A DNA stretch of 64,000 nt from Obelidium mucronatum (Eukaryota; Chytridiomycota; Chytridiomycetes; Chytridiales; Chytriomycetaceae), in contig JAIVFH010000004.1 in NCBI GenBank assembly GCA_025765595.1, positions 434,001 to 498,000 of the forward strand, read 5' to 3'. Shown here one piece after another: positions 54,567-64,000 of the stretch. The first letter of the stretch is position 1. Each line of letters starts with the position of its first letter. A program made the position numbers and the translations under genes. Under the pieces are notes generated by a model. The model saw nothing but the letters and a program-made list of their open reading frames with translations, had not been told where the DNA came from and searched no databases.

Positions 54567-56202
54567 TCACTCTAACGGTTTCCTTGCAACCCAGAATGCA
54601 CAATTGTAAACATCTGAAAACGAATGCATTCAGTCGCTGACCTTTGCACAGATTCGCTACTTACATTTGAGCATGGAATTCTCGTTTGATGTATATGTAG
54701 AAGGCATCATTCGTTCCTCTTCGAAAACGAAGCCCATAGCTTTAGCAACTGCTTTGAGTTCTTCTAGATTCAACTCCACAGACATTTCACTCTTCATGCC
54801 CTCAAAGTGATACAGCAAAGGCCCTAATATTATATTAAGATTAAATTGCTGTCAAAAAAATGTAGGGGCATAAAACCCTCACCATGATTAATCCAAGTAC
54901 CACCTGGTTTCAGAGTATTCCAAATGACACTCAAGTATTCAAAAATGTTCTTGGCAGTATCAATAAAGTAACAACTAACAAGGACGTCCCAAGCTCCTTT
55001 TTGTGGAAGGTGTGCCAAAAAAATTTAATCGGGTTTTGCCATTCGAAATAATGGTACCTTTGCTCACCCCTCTCTTTAGCTCCTCCATATACTTCCAGAA
55101 AGTCCCCAGCAACCATGCTAAAGTCGGCGGTTTCAGGAATGCCTCCAGGTGCTGTATCAGGGATGGTTACAGGACGCAGCTGATGCTCTGCATTCTGCAT
55201 ATTTGAGAATGAATGCACCCAAGGATAAATAGTGTGTTGGTTGGGTACTTTCATACTGTGAAATTTGAGTATGTGTCATTATCTTTCCACAATTGAATTG
55301 CACGAATGCACTCACGAATTCAAAACAAAGTTGGAGGCTATCAGCATGTAGAAGCTGAACTCGTTTCCTGTCCTCGTATAAATCAGGGTTCGAGATAATG
55401 CCAATCAAATGCGCCAGTACCTTGAGTTGTGAATCCCTTGCGAACAATGTCAAACGCCAGCCGCCCCAGTCCGGCGCCAGGCACAAGAATCGAAATAGCG
55501 CCCCTAGAAACATGCCATGAATTCGCGCGCCCCCACGACGAAGCGCGCCTACCTCTCTTCCAGCGGCACGTGTGCAAAGATGCGCTCGAGCGCCTCCATG
55601 ATGGGCTCGTAGGTGTCCCAGCGCTCTTTCGCGCCCTCGCCGCTCCAGTCGCGCACGAACTGGCGCAGCGTCGATCTGACTTTGTCCATGTCGCTGTCGC
55701 CGACGACGCTCTCGGGGTGCAGACGGCCGGCCACGCGCTTGGCGGCGGCGGCGGCATCGCCGAGCGCGTTTGGGTCGCCGCGCAGAAACGCGCCGTTCGC
55801 GCGGATGCGCGTCTCGACGGCGGCGAGGCGCGCCTCGAACACGTTGGTGTCAGAGTCCGTCTCGCCGGACAGCGCTGAAACAGAGGCCGGCACAAGGCGC
55901 CGCAGCGCCAGCCGCACGGCGCCAAAGTCTTTGCGCTTCTTGGCGACCGCCGCGAGCGAGTGCGCCGCGTAGTTGTTGTACGCCTTGATGCTCTTCTTGT
56001 ACACCCGCTCCTCGGCCGCAATGTCGGCTGCGGAGACTGGCGCATCGGGCTCTTCCTCGAGAAAGTGCTGGAACATCGGGAGTGGCGTGGCGGTCGTTGT
56101 CGTGGTCGTGGTGGTCGTGGGTGCTCGAGAGTCGCTTCGAGAGTGCTGGAGCCAAGCTGCGAGTGCAATAAGAAGCGCAATGCAAAAAGAAATGCTTTTC
56201 AT
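54567..56202 (-). CDS. CARNMT1: N2227-like / carnosine N-methyltransferase homologue
   Basis: SAM-dependent methyltransferase related to enzymes that make anserine by methylating carnosine. The SAM-binding motif is SILVPGAGLGRLAFDIVRKG. Splicing the next introns restores QGNEFSFYMLIASNFVLN, then HTIYPWVHSFSN and the motif SMVAGDFLEVYGG. WDVLVSCYFIDTAKNIFEYL and TLKPGGTWINHGPLLYHFEG follow. A final intron (in 54590-54660) joins MLK to YVYNCAFWVARKPLE before TGA at 54569-54567. The N-terminus from 56202 is a signal-anchor-like hydrophobic segment (MKSISFCIALLIALAAWLQ) with a poly-Thr patch, unusual for this normally cytosolic or nuclear enzyme. The 5' exon is very GC-rich. The upstream gene's stop is 21 bp away. 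Confidence 0.88.
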
Positions 56203-56223
56203 TCCCCAATTCTCAAGGCATCG

Positions 56224-56975
56224 TCACGGAGACACGGAAAACACAGCGAGCGCTTCTTGCCTGATCTCCCTCAACAATTCCGATCGCACTACCAACGTCA
56301 CTTGCTTCCTTGTTTCGGCGACAGTCTGTGTCAATTCACAGTCCACAATCAGGAACACATTGATCAGCACCTTGTTTTTTATGTGGGAGATTAGTATTAG
56401 AAGTAAATATCTGGTGTTTGCCAAGAATTACGACGCGTGAAACTCACCGGGACAACAACCAGAAAGGAGGGATACCAAATGCTCGCTAAATCCTCACAAA
56501 CATCCTGGAAAGAGTGAATATTCGAGTATCGCTTCTCTCCTCCAAGACAAATCCATGTGTCGTCCCAAAACAGAATCATGATAACAACCCACGCAATCGC
56601 GGACAGCATATTCCACCCCAACCAAATCCAAAACCGGCTTCTTCTAGAAATCTTTGATTCAAATTTCAGGGTGTGCGAGACGTGAAGTTTTGGTGAGACT
56701 CGAATGGCTGTTGAATACACCCAAACTGGAAACGACAGGACACATAGTGCAATCGCAAGATTGATTGATGAGAGTGTAATATCTTTGCTTGTGGCAGTTT
56801 CTGTGTCTGCCCCAAGAGCAATCACAAACACGATAAAGATGTTGACCGATATGAAGCCACATCCCACACCGTCTAGAAGCAGCTTATGTTGTGTCCACAC
56901 GGCATTGATTCCAGTTGTAGCGAGCCATGGAGCTCGGGAAGTTGTTTGTGAGAGCAGTGGTTGGGCTTCGCTCAT
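56224..56975 (-). CDS. Small multi-pass membrane protein, unknown
   Basis: Two exons (intron about 56450-56370, VVVPV|LINVFL). The N-terminus has a dileucine-type sorting motif (MSEAQPLLSQTTSRAPW). Four hydrophobic segments follow: GCGFISVNIFIVFVIALG, INLAIALCVLSFPVWVYS, WIWLGWNMLSAIAWVVIMIL and SIWYPSFLVVVPV. The C-terminal exon is amphipathic (VLINVFLIVDCELTQTV, then SELLREIRQEALAVFSVSP) and soluble. Polar residues and Trp pairs near the membrane edges suggest a vacuolar or endosomal protein. Family not recognised. The stop is 21 bp before the methyltransferase ATG, so the two genes may share transcription. Confidence 0.6.
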
Positions 56976-57133
56976 TATTCCAAGCTCTTTCTGGCAAATT
57001 TTTTTTTTCTTGCCAAGCTTCAGTTCACTCCATCAATGTTAATTCAGAAAGAACAAAAAAAGGTTTATGACAAAACTGTATCTATTCTCGATTACGAACA
57101 CAAAATCTACAACATTACTAAAAAAGGAACAAT

Positions 57134-59531
57134 TTAGAGCAAAAGAGCAACGGCAGCGAAAACGGCGGCAGTAACACCGACGGAAGCAGCAGAAGAGTAC
57201 AAGTTCTTTGGAGCAGTAGAGTTGGATCCTGGAGCGTTGTATGGAGCGTTGGCAGCTGGGGAGTAGGTGTTGTACTTGTCAGCGTTGGCTGGGGCAGATG
57301 GAGTGTAGGTGTCTGGCTTGTCACCAAGACCAAGAACATCAGCAATCAAGAAGAAGAGTTCAGTGTTGTCCATGGTCTTTCCACATGAAGCAACTCCTGG
57401 ACCGAAGCAGTAAAGGTCAACGGTTTGGAGGGTGTGGACAGATGATCCAGAGTTGGCTGGCAAGTTTCCGGCTCTGGCCAAACCAACAGAGTTGACAGAG
57501 TCGTGTGGGTCGGCAACGTAAACAGTGGTGGACTTGATAACGTTGGTTCCGTTGACCTTGGCAAGAGCAACAGATGGGTTACGGGTAAGTGGGTTGGTAC
57601 CGGCAGCACCGTCCTTGACTTCAAAGTTTTCGACGTGGGTTGGTTGGTCAACCTTTCCACCAGCCAAACGGAATCTGGCATCAGCAAACTTGGTTGGAAG
57701 ACCGTTGGAGTCCAAGACGTTGTCAATCCATCCGGCATCTTGGTAGATACCGATAGAGTTACGTTGCTCAGCGTGCCAAGTTCCTGGGTTGGCCAAGTTG
57801 GCACTTCCGTCTGGACCAACGCTGTCGTCGTTGGAAGCACTTCTGAAGAAGGTCAAGTCAACGGATCCGTAGACATCGTAACCTTGGGAGTGGTCGGCAG
57901 TCAAGAAGATGGCAGTGTCCTTGGCACAGGTGTGAGCACGAACGGCCTTGAGGGTACGGTCGAATTCCAAAAGATCGGCAAGACCACGGTCGTAGCTAGT
58001 AAAATGAGTACAGTCAGTCACTTTGGATAATAATTAAATCGTCATGGAAAAAATAGTACTACTCACTCCATTGGGTGCATGGACTTGTCAATAGAGGCAG
58101 CTTCAGACATAAGGAACCAACCAGTCAGAACACTTCTTTTCCATGATTTCAATGGCCTTCAAGGTCATGAACTCCAATCCTGGCTGGTTGGTAGGCAGTG
58201 GTACCGTCGAGCTTTGGTCCAGAGTTGGTGTTGGTCAAGAGTCCGGCAGTGTTGAATTCACGTTCGTACCAAGTGTCCATGTGTCCGGCAGCGAAGATTC
58301 CAAGAACTGGTCCAGAAGGAAACGCTGTTCAATTCAGCCTTGTTGTAGACAACGTTGTATCCAGCAGAAGCGTAGGCAGCGTAGTAGTCGGTTTTGTTCA
58401 AGGCTCTGCTTCCCTTGAAGAATTCACCACCTCCTCCGAGAAGAACATCTGGCTTCACAGGCTGGTCCCCATGGCATTGGCTCACCCTTTTGAACCCAAG
58501 TGTTGGTGGTAGAGTTGGTTTGAACGTAGTGCTTGAATCCGTTCAAGGCCTGGTCAACGAGAATGTCTCCTTGACCACGGGAACGAGTGTGTCCCCACAT
58601 GGAAGCTGGAGTCGCGTCCACAATCGGAAGCAGTAGAAACAACACCAATGCACATTCCTGGGCGGACACGACGGATAACTTCAGCAAGGGTCTCAACCTT
58701 GGCGTCGTCCAATTGGTCACCAGTGGTGGTGTCAGCGTACACACTCAAAGTGTTGACCCATCCCTTCTGTCCAGAAGTGTAGGAAGCAGCAGAGTTGGCA
58801 GAGTCGGTGATGATGGAGTCAATACCGTTGGTGGCAATCTTACCCATAGAGTCCCACTTTTCCATTTCAAGGAAACCATCACCGTTGTCAAACTTTCCAA
58901 ACTTGGTGTTTTTGGAGATGTAACGGGCAGCAGCGATCATGCTTGGAGCCATACCGTCTCCGATGAACAAGAGAGCGTTCTTGGCCTTACGGGTGGAGGA
59001 TCCACGAACAACCCACTTGGCCTTCACCTTCTCGGAACCAACAGAGAGTTCAACATTGTACTCTCCAGAGGCTGGAGAGGCAAGGTTACGCCATGAAGCA
59101 CGGGCAACAGCGAAGGTGGTCTTTTGGGCACGAACGAAAGCCTTTTGGTCGGCAGTAGTAAGTGCTGTTGTAGTTGCTGGTGTATGGGGTTCCGGCTTCA
59201 ACAATGACGTCCTTCACTTGCTTTCCGTTGATGGTGAAAGACAAAGCAGAGATATCTGGGGTTCCGGTCTCAGAGTGGAGTTCAACAGAGATATCGAATT
59301 TCTATCCGCGAGTATTATTAGTTTTCAGTTTGACAGGGATAGGGGTACAAAGGAATACGAACCTGTACCGGCAAGGAATTCGGCACCGTCAACTGGGACG
59401 ATGGCGAGGTTAGATCCACGTGGGAGAGCACGGTAACGGCTCTGTTGACCAACAGATGGAGTAGATGGGTCGACGGCAGCGAGAACTCCGGCAGCGACAG
59501 TGGCAAGTACCAACAATGATTTGATCTGCAT
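57134..59531 (-). pseudogene. Alkaline phosphatase, copy 2, multiple single-base frame disruptions
   Basis: Paralogue of the gene at 41696-43993, opposite orientation, intron positions kept. The signal peptide (MQIKSLLVLATVAAGVLAA), the shared PRGSNLAIVPVDGAEFLAG, the nucleophile block TDSANSAASYTSG, TADHSQGYD and the HTLQTVDLYCFGP end are all present. A C-terminal GPI-type hydrophobic tail follows ~30 extra Pro/Asn-rich residues. Aligned to copy 1, at least six extra bases interrupt the frame: near 59370, 59155, 58625, 58470, 58315 and 58115, plus a 4-bp change near 58185. The last exon (57134-58000) is clean. There are no other obvious lesions, so this is either a very young pseudogene or consensus error. 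The ordinary product would be a secreted phosphatase. Confidence 0.75.
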
Positions 59532-60256
59532 TCTAATGTATATGTCTATTGGTTGATGAGAATGGTTACCAGAGGAAATTGGGTTCGCGCTTTAAGTACT
59601 TTTTGGTGCGTGCCCTTCCTGCATGGCAAAAAAAATGCATGCACACGTTTTTCCAAAGATCTGCGTTTGATTAAAACCAGGTGATTGAAAGAAACAAGTC
59701 GCGTAAATTGGGTCGGTATAGCAAGTAGCTTTGCTTTAGCGTTGTTGTCGGAAGGCAGTTGGAAGCAGTGCTTACTAAAGGTTATTTCCGTGATTTGGGT
59801 GGAACAAGCACCCCTTCATTTGTAAGCATCATTCCGCGGTTCGTTCAGGAGGTTCTCACGGGTATTTGAATAATGTTTTGTCCTCTTTATTTGCGTAGGA
59901 AGAAGGGTCTGTCAATCGATACACGTTCATTGACACCCCGACCCCAAACTTCAAAAAATGATTTCTGAAAATCGGGCACGCGTGCACACCATCACAAGCC
60001 TCGCCTCGTTCTTCCAAAATAAGATTGTAATCACGGTGCACACAGCGAAACACAAATCCGATCCATCGACTCTTGGCATCGGCCGGCCAGTAATGACCAA
60101 AATGAGTTTTGGGGAAATACACACGTTTTACCAAGAAAGCGGATTCTTATTTTTAAATAACAACGTCAACACAGTTTCAAGAGACTACTTTTCGATGATC
60201 AAAGAAAAATGAACAAAAAAAAACACACGCAACAAAAACAGGAGAGGTTTCGTATT
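59532..60256. other. Intergenic region upstream of alkaline phosphatase 2
   Basis: Promoter of copy 2 on the minus strand adjoins 59532. The remainder holds no domain-bearing frame; open frames at 59856-60134 (-) and 59958-60212 (+) overlap each other and lack support. The 3' flank of the desaturase gene adjoins 60256. Confidence 0.45.
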
Positions 60257-61586
60257 TTAAAAAGACACCCCAGCTTCCTTGCCAACAAAGTTGGGCGAGG
60301 TAACATCATCCTCCGCAGCAGCTGCAACATCACCAGCGGCAGATTGGTCCAAGAATTTACCACCGGCTGCAACAGCAGGCATACGCTTGATACGGCTGTA
60401 TGGACCATAACCCGGAGTAGTAATAAAGTCAATGATTGTAAAGAACCAAGACTTGACTTCTGGAATGTCATTGTAGTATTCTGGGGCAATCTTGCGCAAC
60501 TCTGGAAGGAGAGTCCATGGAACGTTTGGAAAGTCGTGGTGCTCATTGTGGTATCCGACGTTGAATGCAAGTGCGTTCAATGGTCCATAGTAAGAGTAGG
60601 TTTCATATCCGGGGGAGGTAACGTAGTGTTCGGCAATGAAGTGACCGGCCATTGGGTGAATAGAGCCGCCCAAAAAGACGGAAGCTCCAAAGTAAAGAAT
60701 TGGGGTCCAACCAAATGAGTACACAACAAGTGCCATCACGGGAACTTGGATGGCAAAGTTCATGGCGTGCCAGGAGACAATGAATTCACCAAAAGTTTTT
60801 GGCATACGGTAAGTCACTGGCTTAACAGAAAATGTTGGTCGAATAGCTGAATAGGAGAAGTTAGCAATCGAATTAAGAATTATGGGAGAAAACCAAACAA
60901 ACCATAGAACAGAATTTGAGTAATGCAGTAAAACAGCTTTCCGACAAAAGAGTTGAAGAGAAAAGCTTCGACACGGGTTGGGACATCTCCATCAACTCCA
61001 TCTACTCCTTGGAAACGATGGTGGTCCATGTGGTATTTCTACATATCGTGGGGTGTATATAAAGTCAGATTTGTTTCCCGCCAGGATCGAAACACGAACA
61101 AACCTTGAATTCTACACAGAATGGAAATACAATTGGGAGGTTACCAATACAGGCCAAAATCTTGTTTGGCAGAAAGTCCTTAAAAGCCAAAAAGTGTGTC
61201 ACTTCGTGGATTCCCAGAACGAGGGCGGAGGAGCAGGTTCCACCGACAACGTAGGCAGTAAGCCAGAACTGCCAGGTACCCAAGAGGTTGTTGGTAGTGA
61301 TCCAATAAGCAGCGGCGAATTGGATGGCAACCAAGGTGATAACGTAGTACTTGGTGATGGGTTCATGTCTCATCAGCTTGCGGATCTGAGGGTACTTCTT
61401 CAACATCTCTTTCCGACGCTGAGCATGTGGTTCGTCCTGGTCACTCCAGTGATATTCCTTTCGGGGATGGGCGAGGTCTAGGGGGTCTTCCTTGTGCATG
61501 GTTTTAGCTTCCGCAGAGGCCGTAGCTGGCTTAGCGGCACGAGAGCGGATGGAAGCCATAACGTCTGTGTATGTATCGAGAGACAT
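60257..61586 (-). CDS. Sphingolipid delta-4 desaturase (DES/DEGS type)
   Basis: Introduces the 4,5 trans double bond into dihydroceramide in the endoplasmic reticulum. Three exons. An N-terminal DES lipid-desaturase segment (HPRKEYHWSDQDEPHAQRRK, then EMLKKYPQIRKLM) is typical. All three histidine boxes are present: GIHEVTHFLAF (HxxxH), KYHMDHHRFQG across the first splice (HxxHH), and GYHNEHHDFPNVPW (HxxHH). Four hydrophobic segments include YVITLVAIQFAAAYWI and PVMALVVYSFGWTPILYFGA. The C-terminus is Ala-rich. Two ATGs (61586 and 61559) are possible starts; the upstream one adds nine residues. Ceramides are fungal signalling lipids; a PAQR (possible ceramidase-fold) gene lies in the same window. 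Confidence 0.93.
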
Positions 61587-61826
61587 CAGATATGAGATTC
61601 GGCAGCGGGCGGCAAGGTGGGCGTAAGAGAGACATGTGCTGTTTTGTGACGTACCAATTTATGCTAAATTTCTTTTGTTTGTTTATTATGGACCAGTGTG
61701 CAAGAATGACTCTTGCGGTCTGGTCCCGCCCACACAAGGCCCGCCGCTTGACCAGCAACATAGAGAGAAAAAGAGTAATTGATGATGCCAAATGACGTGT
61801 TTTTTGGAAAAGTTGGGATTTTGGAT

Positions 61827-64000
61827 TTATTCATTTGCCAAGTGCAGCTTCACGCCAAATTCCTCAGCGAATTGCATGACTTTCTGATACTCTTCATAGT
61901 AATCAAACATTCCTTCCCTTTGATCGTGCGGAAGAGGCGCCAATGGCTCGATTTGGATCATTTTCGCTCGTTTGACGAGATACAAAACAAGCTTCAGCAT
62001 TTCTGGATTTCTGTATGGATTAATCGTTTCCTCCAGATGCTTGAGCCATTTGAAAACTGTTGTGAATACTGCATCTTCCTGTCGCATGATTACGCGATCA
62101 AGAAGTCTGTCAATAACTGAAAGTATCTTCATTCTAGATTGGTCTGATGGTGTGTGATGCCACAGTTTCTAGTCGCATAATTGAGAAATGATCCCCCGCA
62201 CGTAAGTTATCATACCCGTAGCATCGCCGTCGCCTCCTTTGTTACTTCACCCTCCAATTTACAGGAGTGGAACAATCTCTCCATATCAATGATCAGCTGT
62301 GGTTTTACGTCTGAAATGAGGGCCTCAATGATCCGGGTGAGATCAACATTATTATCTATCCATGGATTCGGCTCTTGTAATAGCTGACGCAGTGCCTGTC
62401 TTCTTGTTAATTCGACACGCTTGGTCTGTTTCTTTTATCAGCCCTGTGGTCACATGTACAAAAGGTTCGTACCAACACAGATTGAACAAATTCGCTTCCT
62501 TTGAAAGGTACCAGTCCAGTCACTGCAGTCAGAACTTTAAGCATTTGCGTGGCTTCATCGTCATAAAACGGGTAAAACTTGAAAGCTTCCTGACAACAAT
62601 TTGCACAGATTAATTAGCATCCCGCTCTGCAGTGGTGTTACCCTTACATTTCGTGTGTGAATGACAATCGCAAAAGGTTTTCTGTCGCATGCTGCCGACT
62701 TTTTTTCGTTGCGTTGCAACAATCCAGAGAACAGCATACGCGATGCTTCTGCTGATTTCGCCAATAAATTGGAACTTTTCACAATCAAATTTCCCATCGC
62801 GGAGGCTTGGCGATTTTCGTTTTGCTGAAGAGCTTCCAGACTTGAAGGATCGCAGTGTACTCATACTTCGTTGGTGTTGCTGTGCCTGTTTTGCATCTTG
62901 TCGTAACGGTACAGCAGAGAATCTTGCTATGGCTGTATGGCGTATGTTAAACGTGGATTCACGTGAATATGAGAATCCAGATGGGTTTGTAAAGTCTAAA
63001 TTGGCGCTCGACCAAATTGTTTCCTTCCTGGTCACAACCAATGTCCCTGAAGTGCTGGAAACCAAGATCTCCTGGGAAAGAGAATAATTTCTGAGATAGT
63101 TGTTTAATCAATTCGTGATGTGGTATACCTCGCTCTTCGCTTCAGGTGCGCCTCCCATTGGCTTTAACACAATACGTTCGGGGGCAGGGTCCACTTGGAA
63201 CCGAATGTCTTCCAATGCAGCCAGAATATTGACAGGCTCTATTGAAATTGAAATATCGGCTCCAGGATTGGTTAGAGATCTCTATATGTGGAATTAGTCA
63301 CTTTGGGCTGTCCCGAATGTCCTCCTACCACAGATCCCCATAAACGTTATTTTGGGGTCATCTCGTTCCATAATTTGACCGCGTTTCTCAGCAAGAAGCT
63401 GGAAAAGTTTTTAAGTATAAATATAACAAAATTACTGCAAAACTCAACTTGAATGATATTTGATGGTGGAATTGCATCACATAGAAGGGCTGGATGCGAA
63501 TTGGACAACTTGCTCTTAAGAATAACTGCGGATAAAACACTCGTTTTAGACTTGGTTCCTTGAAGACATCAAATAAGAAAAGTACCACTCTGCATTTTCC
63601 CAACAAAGTCGTTCAAAAGTCGTTGCCAATTCTCATTCTCTGTTGATGGGTCAAGGAACATATTCAATCGTGAGCAAGTATCTAATGCTGCTCTGGCGTT
63701 TAAGACAGTTAACTTCAAGGGGTTTTCTGCATTTTTTGGTTGAGCATTGAGGTTGAATAACATCAACTTAAAGTCTCAACTGTTCAAAAATTGAATAAAC
63801 CATTCCACTTTTAAATAAGCAGATCTTTGAGCCTCGTCATTAGTTCTTGTTTCCTTTTTATCTTGGGAGAGACTTATTTGTTGCGATGATCTGAGGTTAT
63901 GATACTGCGTGGCATACAACACCAAGTCCCCAAGAATTAATTTCAAAACATCCAAACTACTTGATAAATTATTGATAACACGGGTAAGACGCTCTTCGCT
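61827..64000 (-). CDS. Partial large multi-exon protein, unrecognised, runs off right edge
   Basis: Not recognised. The 5' end is outside the window. From the right: SEERLTRVINNLSSSLDVLK, then LVLYATQYHNLRSSQQISLS. A ~41-bp intron (about 63815-63775) joins LMLFNLNAQPKNAENPLKL. Then come ALDTCSRLNMFLDPSTENE, ILKSKLSNSHPALLCDAIPP, LLAEKRGQIMERDDPKITF and ILAALEDIRFQVDPAPERIV. Later exons give LIVKSSNLLAKSAEASRMLF and FKFYPFYDDEATQMLKVLTA with VTGLVPFKGSEF. The last exon is VFKWLKHLEETINPYRNPEM ending FAEEFGVKLHLANE at the stop at 61827. It looks like an all-helical repeat (HEAT/ARM-like) scaffold with many short introns. Some joins, especially 63270-63370, are unresolved. Confidence 0.5.

Noticed and set aside
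59856..60212. Overlapping opposite-strand frames in the gap left of the desaturase
   Set aside because: Mutually overlapping, no family features, no splice continuity; treated as chance.
1..64000. CRISPR array, prophage, IS element or bacterial operon
   Set aside because: No regularly spaced repeats, transposase or bacterial-type genes; spliceosomal introns are throughout. Nothing supports a mobile element with coding capacity in the window.

Overview
This 64 kb window is gene-dense nuclear DNA from a fungus, most likely a zoosporic (chytrid-type) fungus. Fungal markers include an ARG8-type acetylornithine aminotransferase, an Atg18 PROPPIN, a Prm10-type membrane protein and an arrestin-like protein. 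Genes more typical of animals or of early-diverging fungi sit beside them: a rhodopsin-fold 7TM receptor, a prominin-like five-TM protein, a GH19 chitinase with LysM domains, a tartrate-resistant-type acid phosphatase and a protoglobin. Introns are mostly 45-70 bp with GT..AG ends, intergenic gaps are often under 150 bp, and TATA-like boxes lie close to start codons. The assignment to chytrids is inference from gene content; no rRNA or other phylogenetic marker is present.

Layout. 0.5-11.2 kb, all minus strand: ARG8, ATG18, a secreted Cys-rich protein, a secreted acid phosphatase, a PA-TM-RING ubiquitin ligase and a large unrecognised protein. 11.4-15.2 kb, plus strand: an F-box-like protein, a Gfo/Idh/MocA oxidoreductase and the LysM/GH19 chitinase. 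15.3-17.6 kb, minus: Prm10-like protein. 17.7-31.5 kb, plus: a membrane-anchored protein, an atypical small GTPase, a two-finger C2H2 protein, the prominin-like protein, a Ser-rich coiled-coil protein, a three-finger C2H2 regulator and a mitochondrial pyruvate carrier subunit, followed by a small EF-hand membrane protein. 32.4-37.6 kb, minus: PAQR receptor, OCIA-like protein, YeeE/YedE transporter and an NTF2-like protein with SPIRAL1/Jupiter-type motifs. 37.7-41.6 kb is gene-poor and contains a decayed or poorly resolved coding region plus one small unknown gene. 41.7-49.1 kb: GPI-type alkaline phosphatase, WD40 protein, 7TM receptor, tail-anchored protoglobin and BAG co-chaperone. 49.2-61.6 kb, all minus: a CxxC protein, arrestin-like adaptor, carnosine N-methyltransferase-like enzyme, small membrane protein, a second alkaline phosphatase with many single-base disruptions, and a sphingolipid delta-4 desaturase. 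A partial unknown gene runs off the right edge.

Themes. Three secreted, apparently membrane-anchored phosphatases and a secreted chitinase suggest surface phosphate scavenging and wall remodelling. ATG18, BAG, RING and arrestin genes belong to proteostasis and trafficking. Several neighbouring genes are separated by only 21-57 bp, and one TATA-like box overlaps the upstream gene's stop codon. A subset of genes has very GC-rich 5' coding ends. Reading-frame discontinuities that I could not resolve as introns recur in at least five loci and are most numerous in the second alkaline phosphatase, so some may be assembly indels rather than biology.
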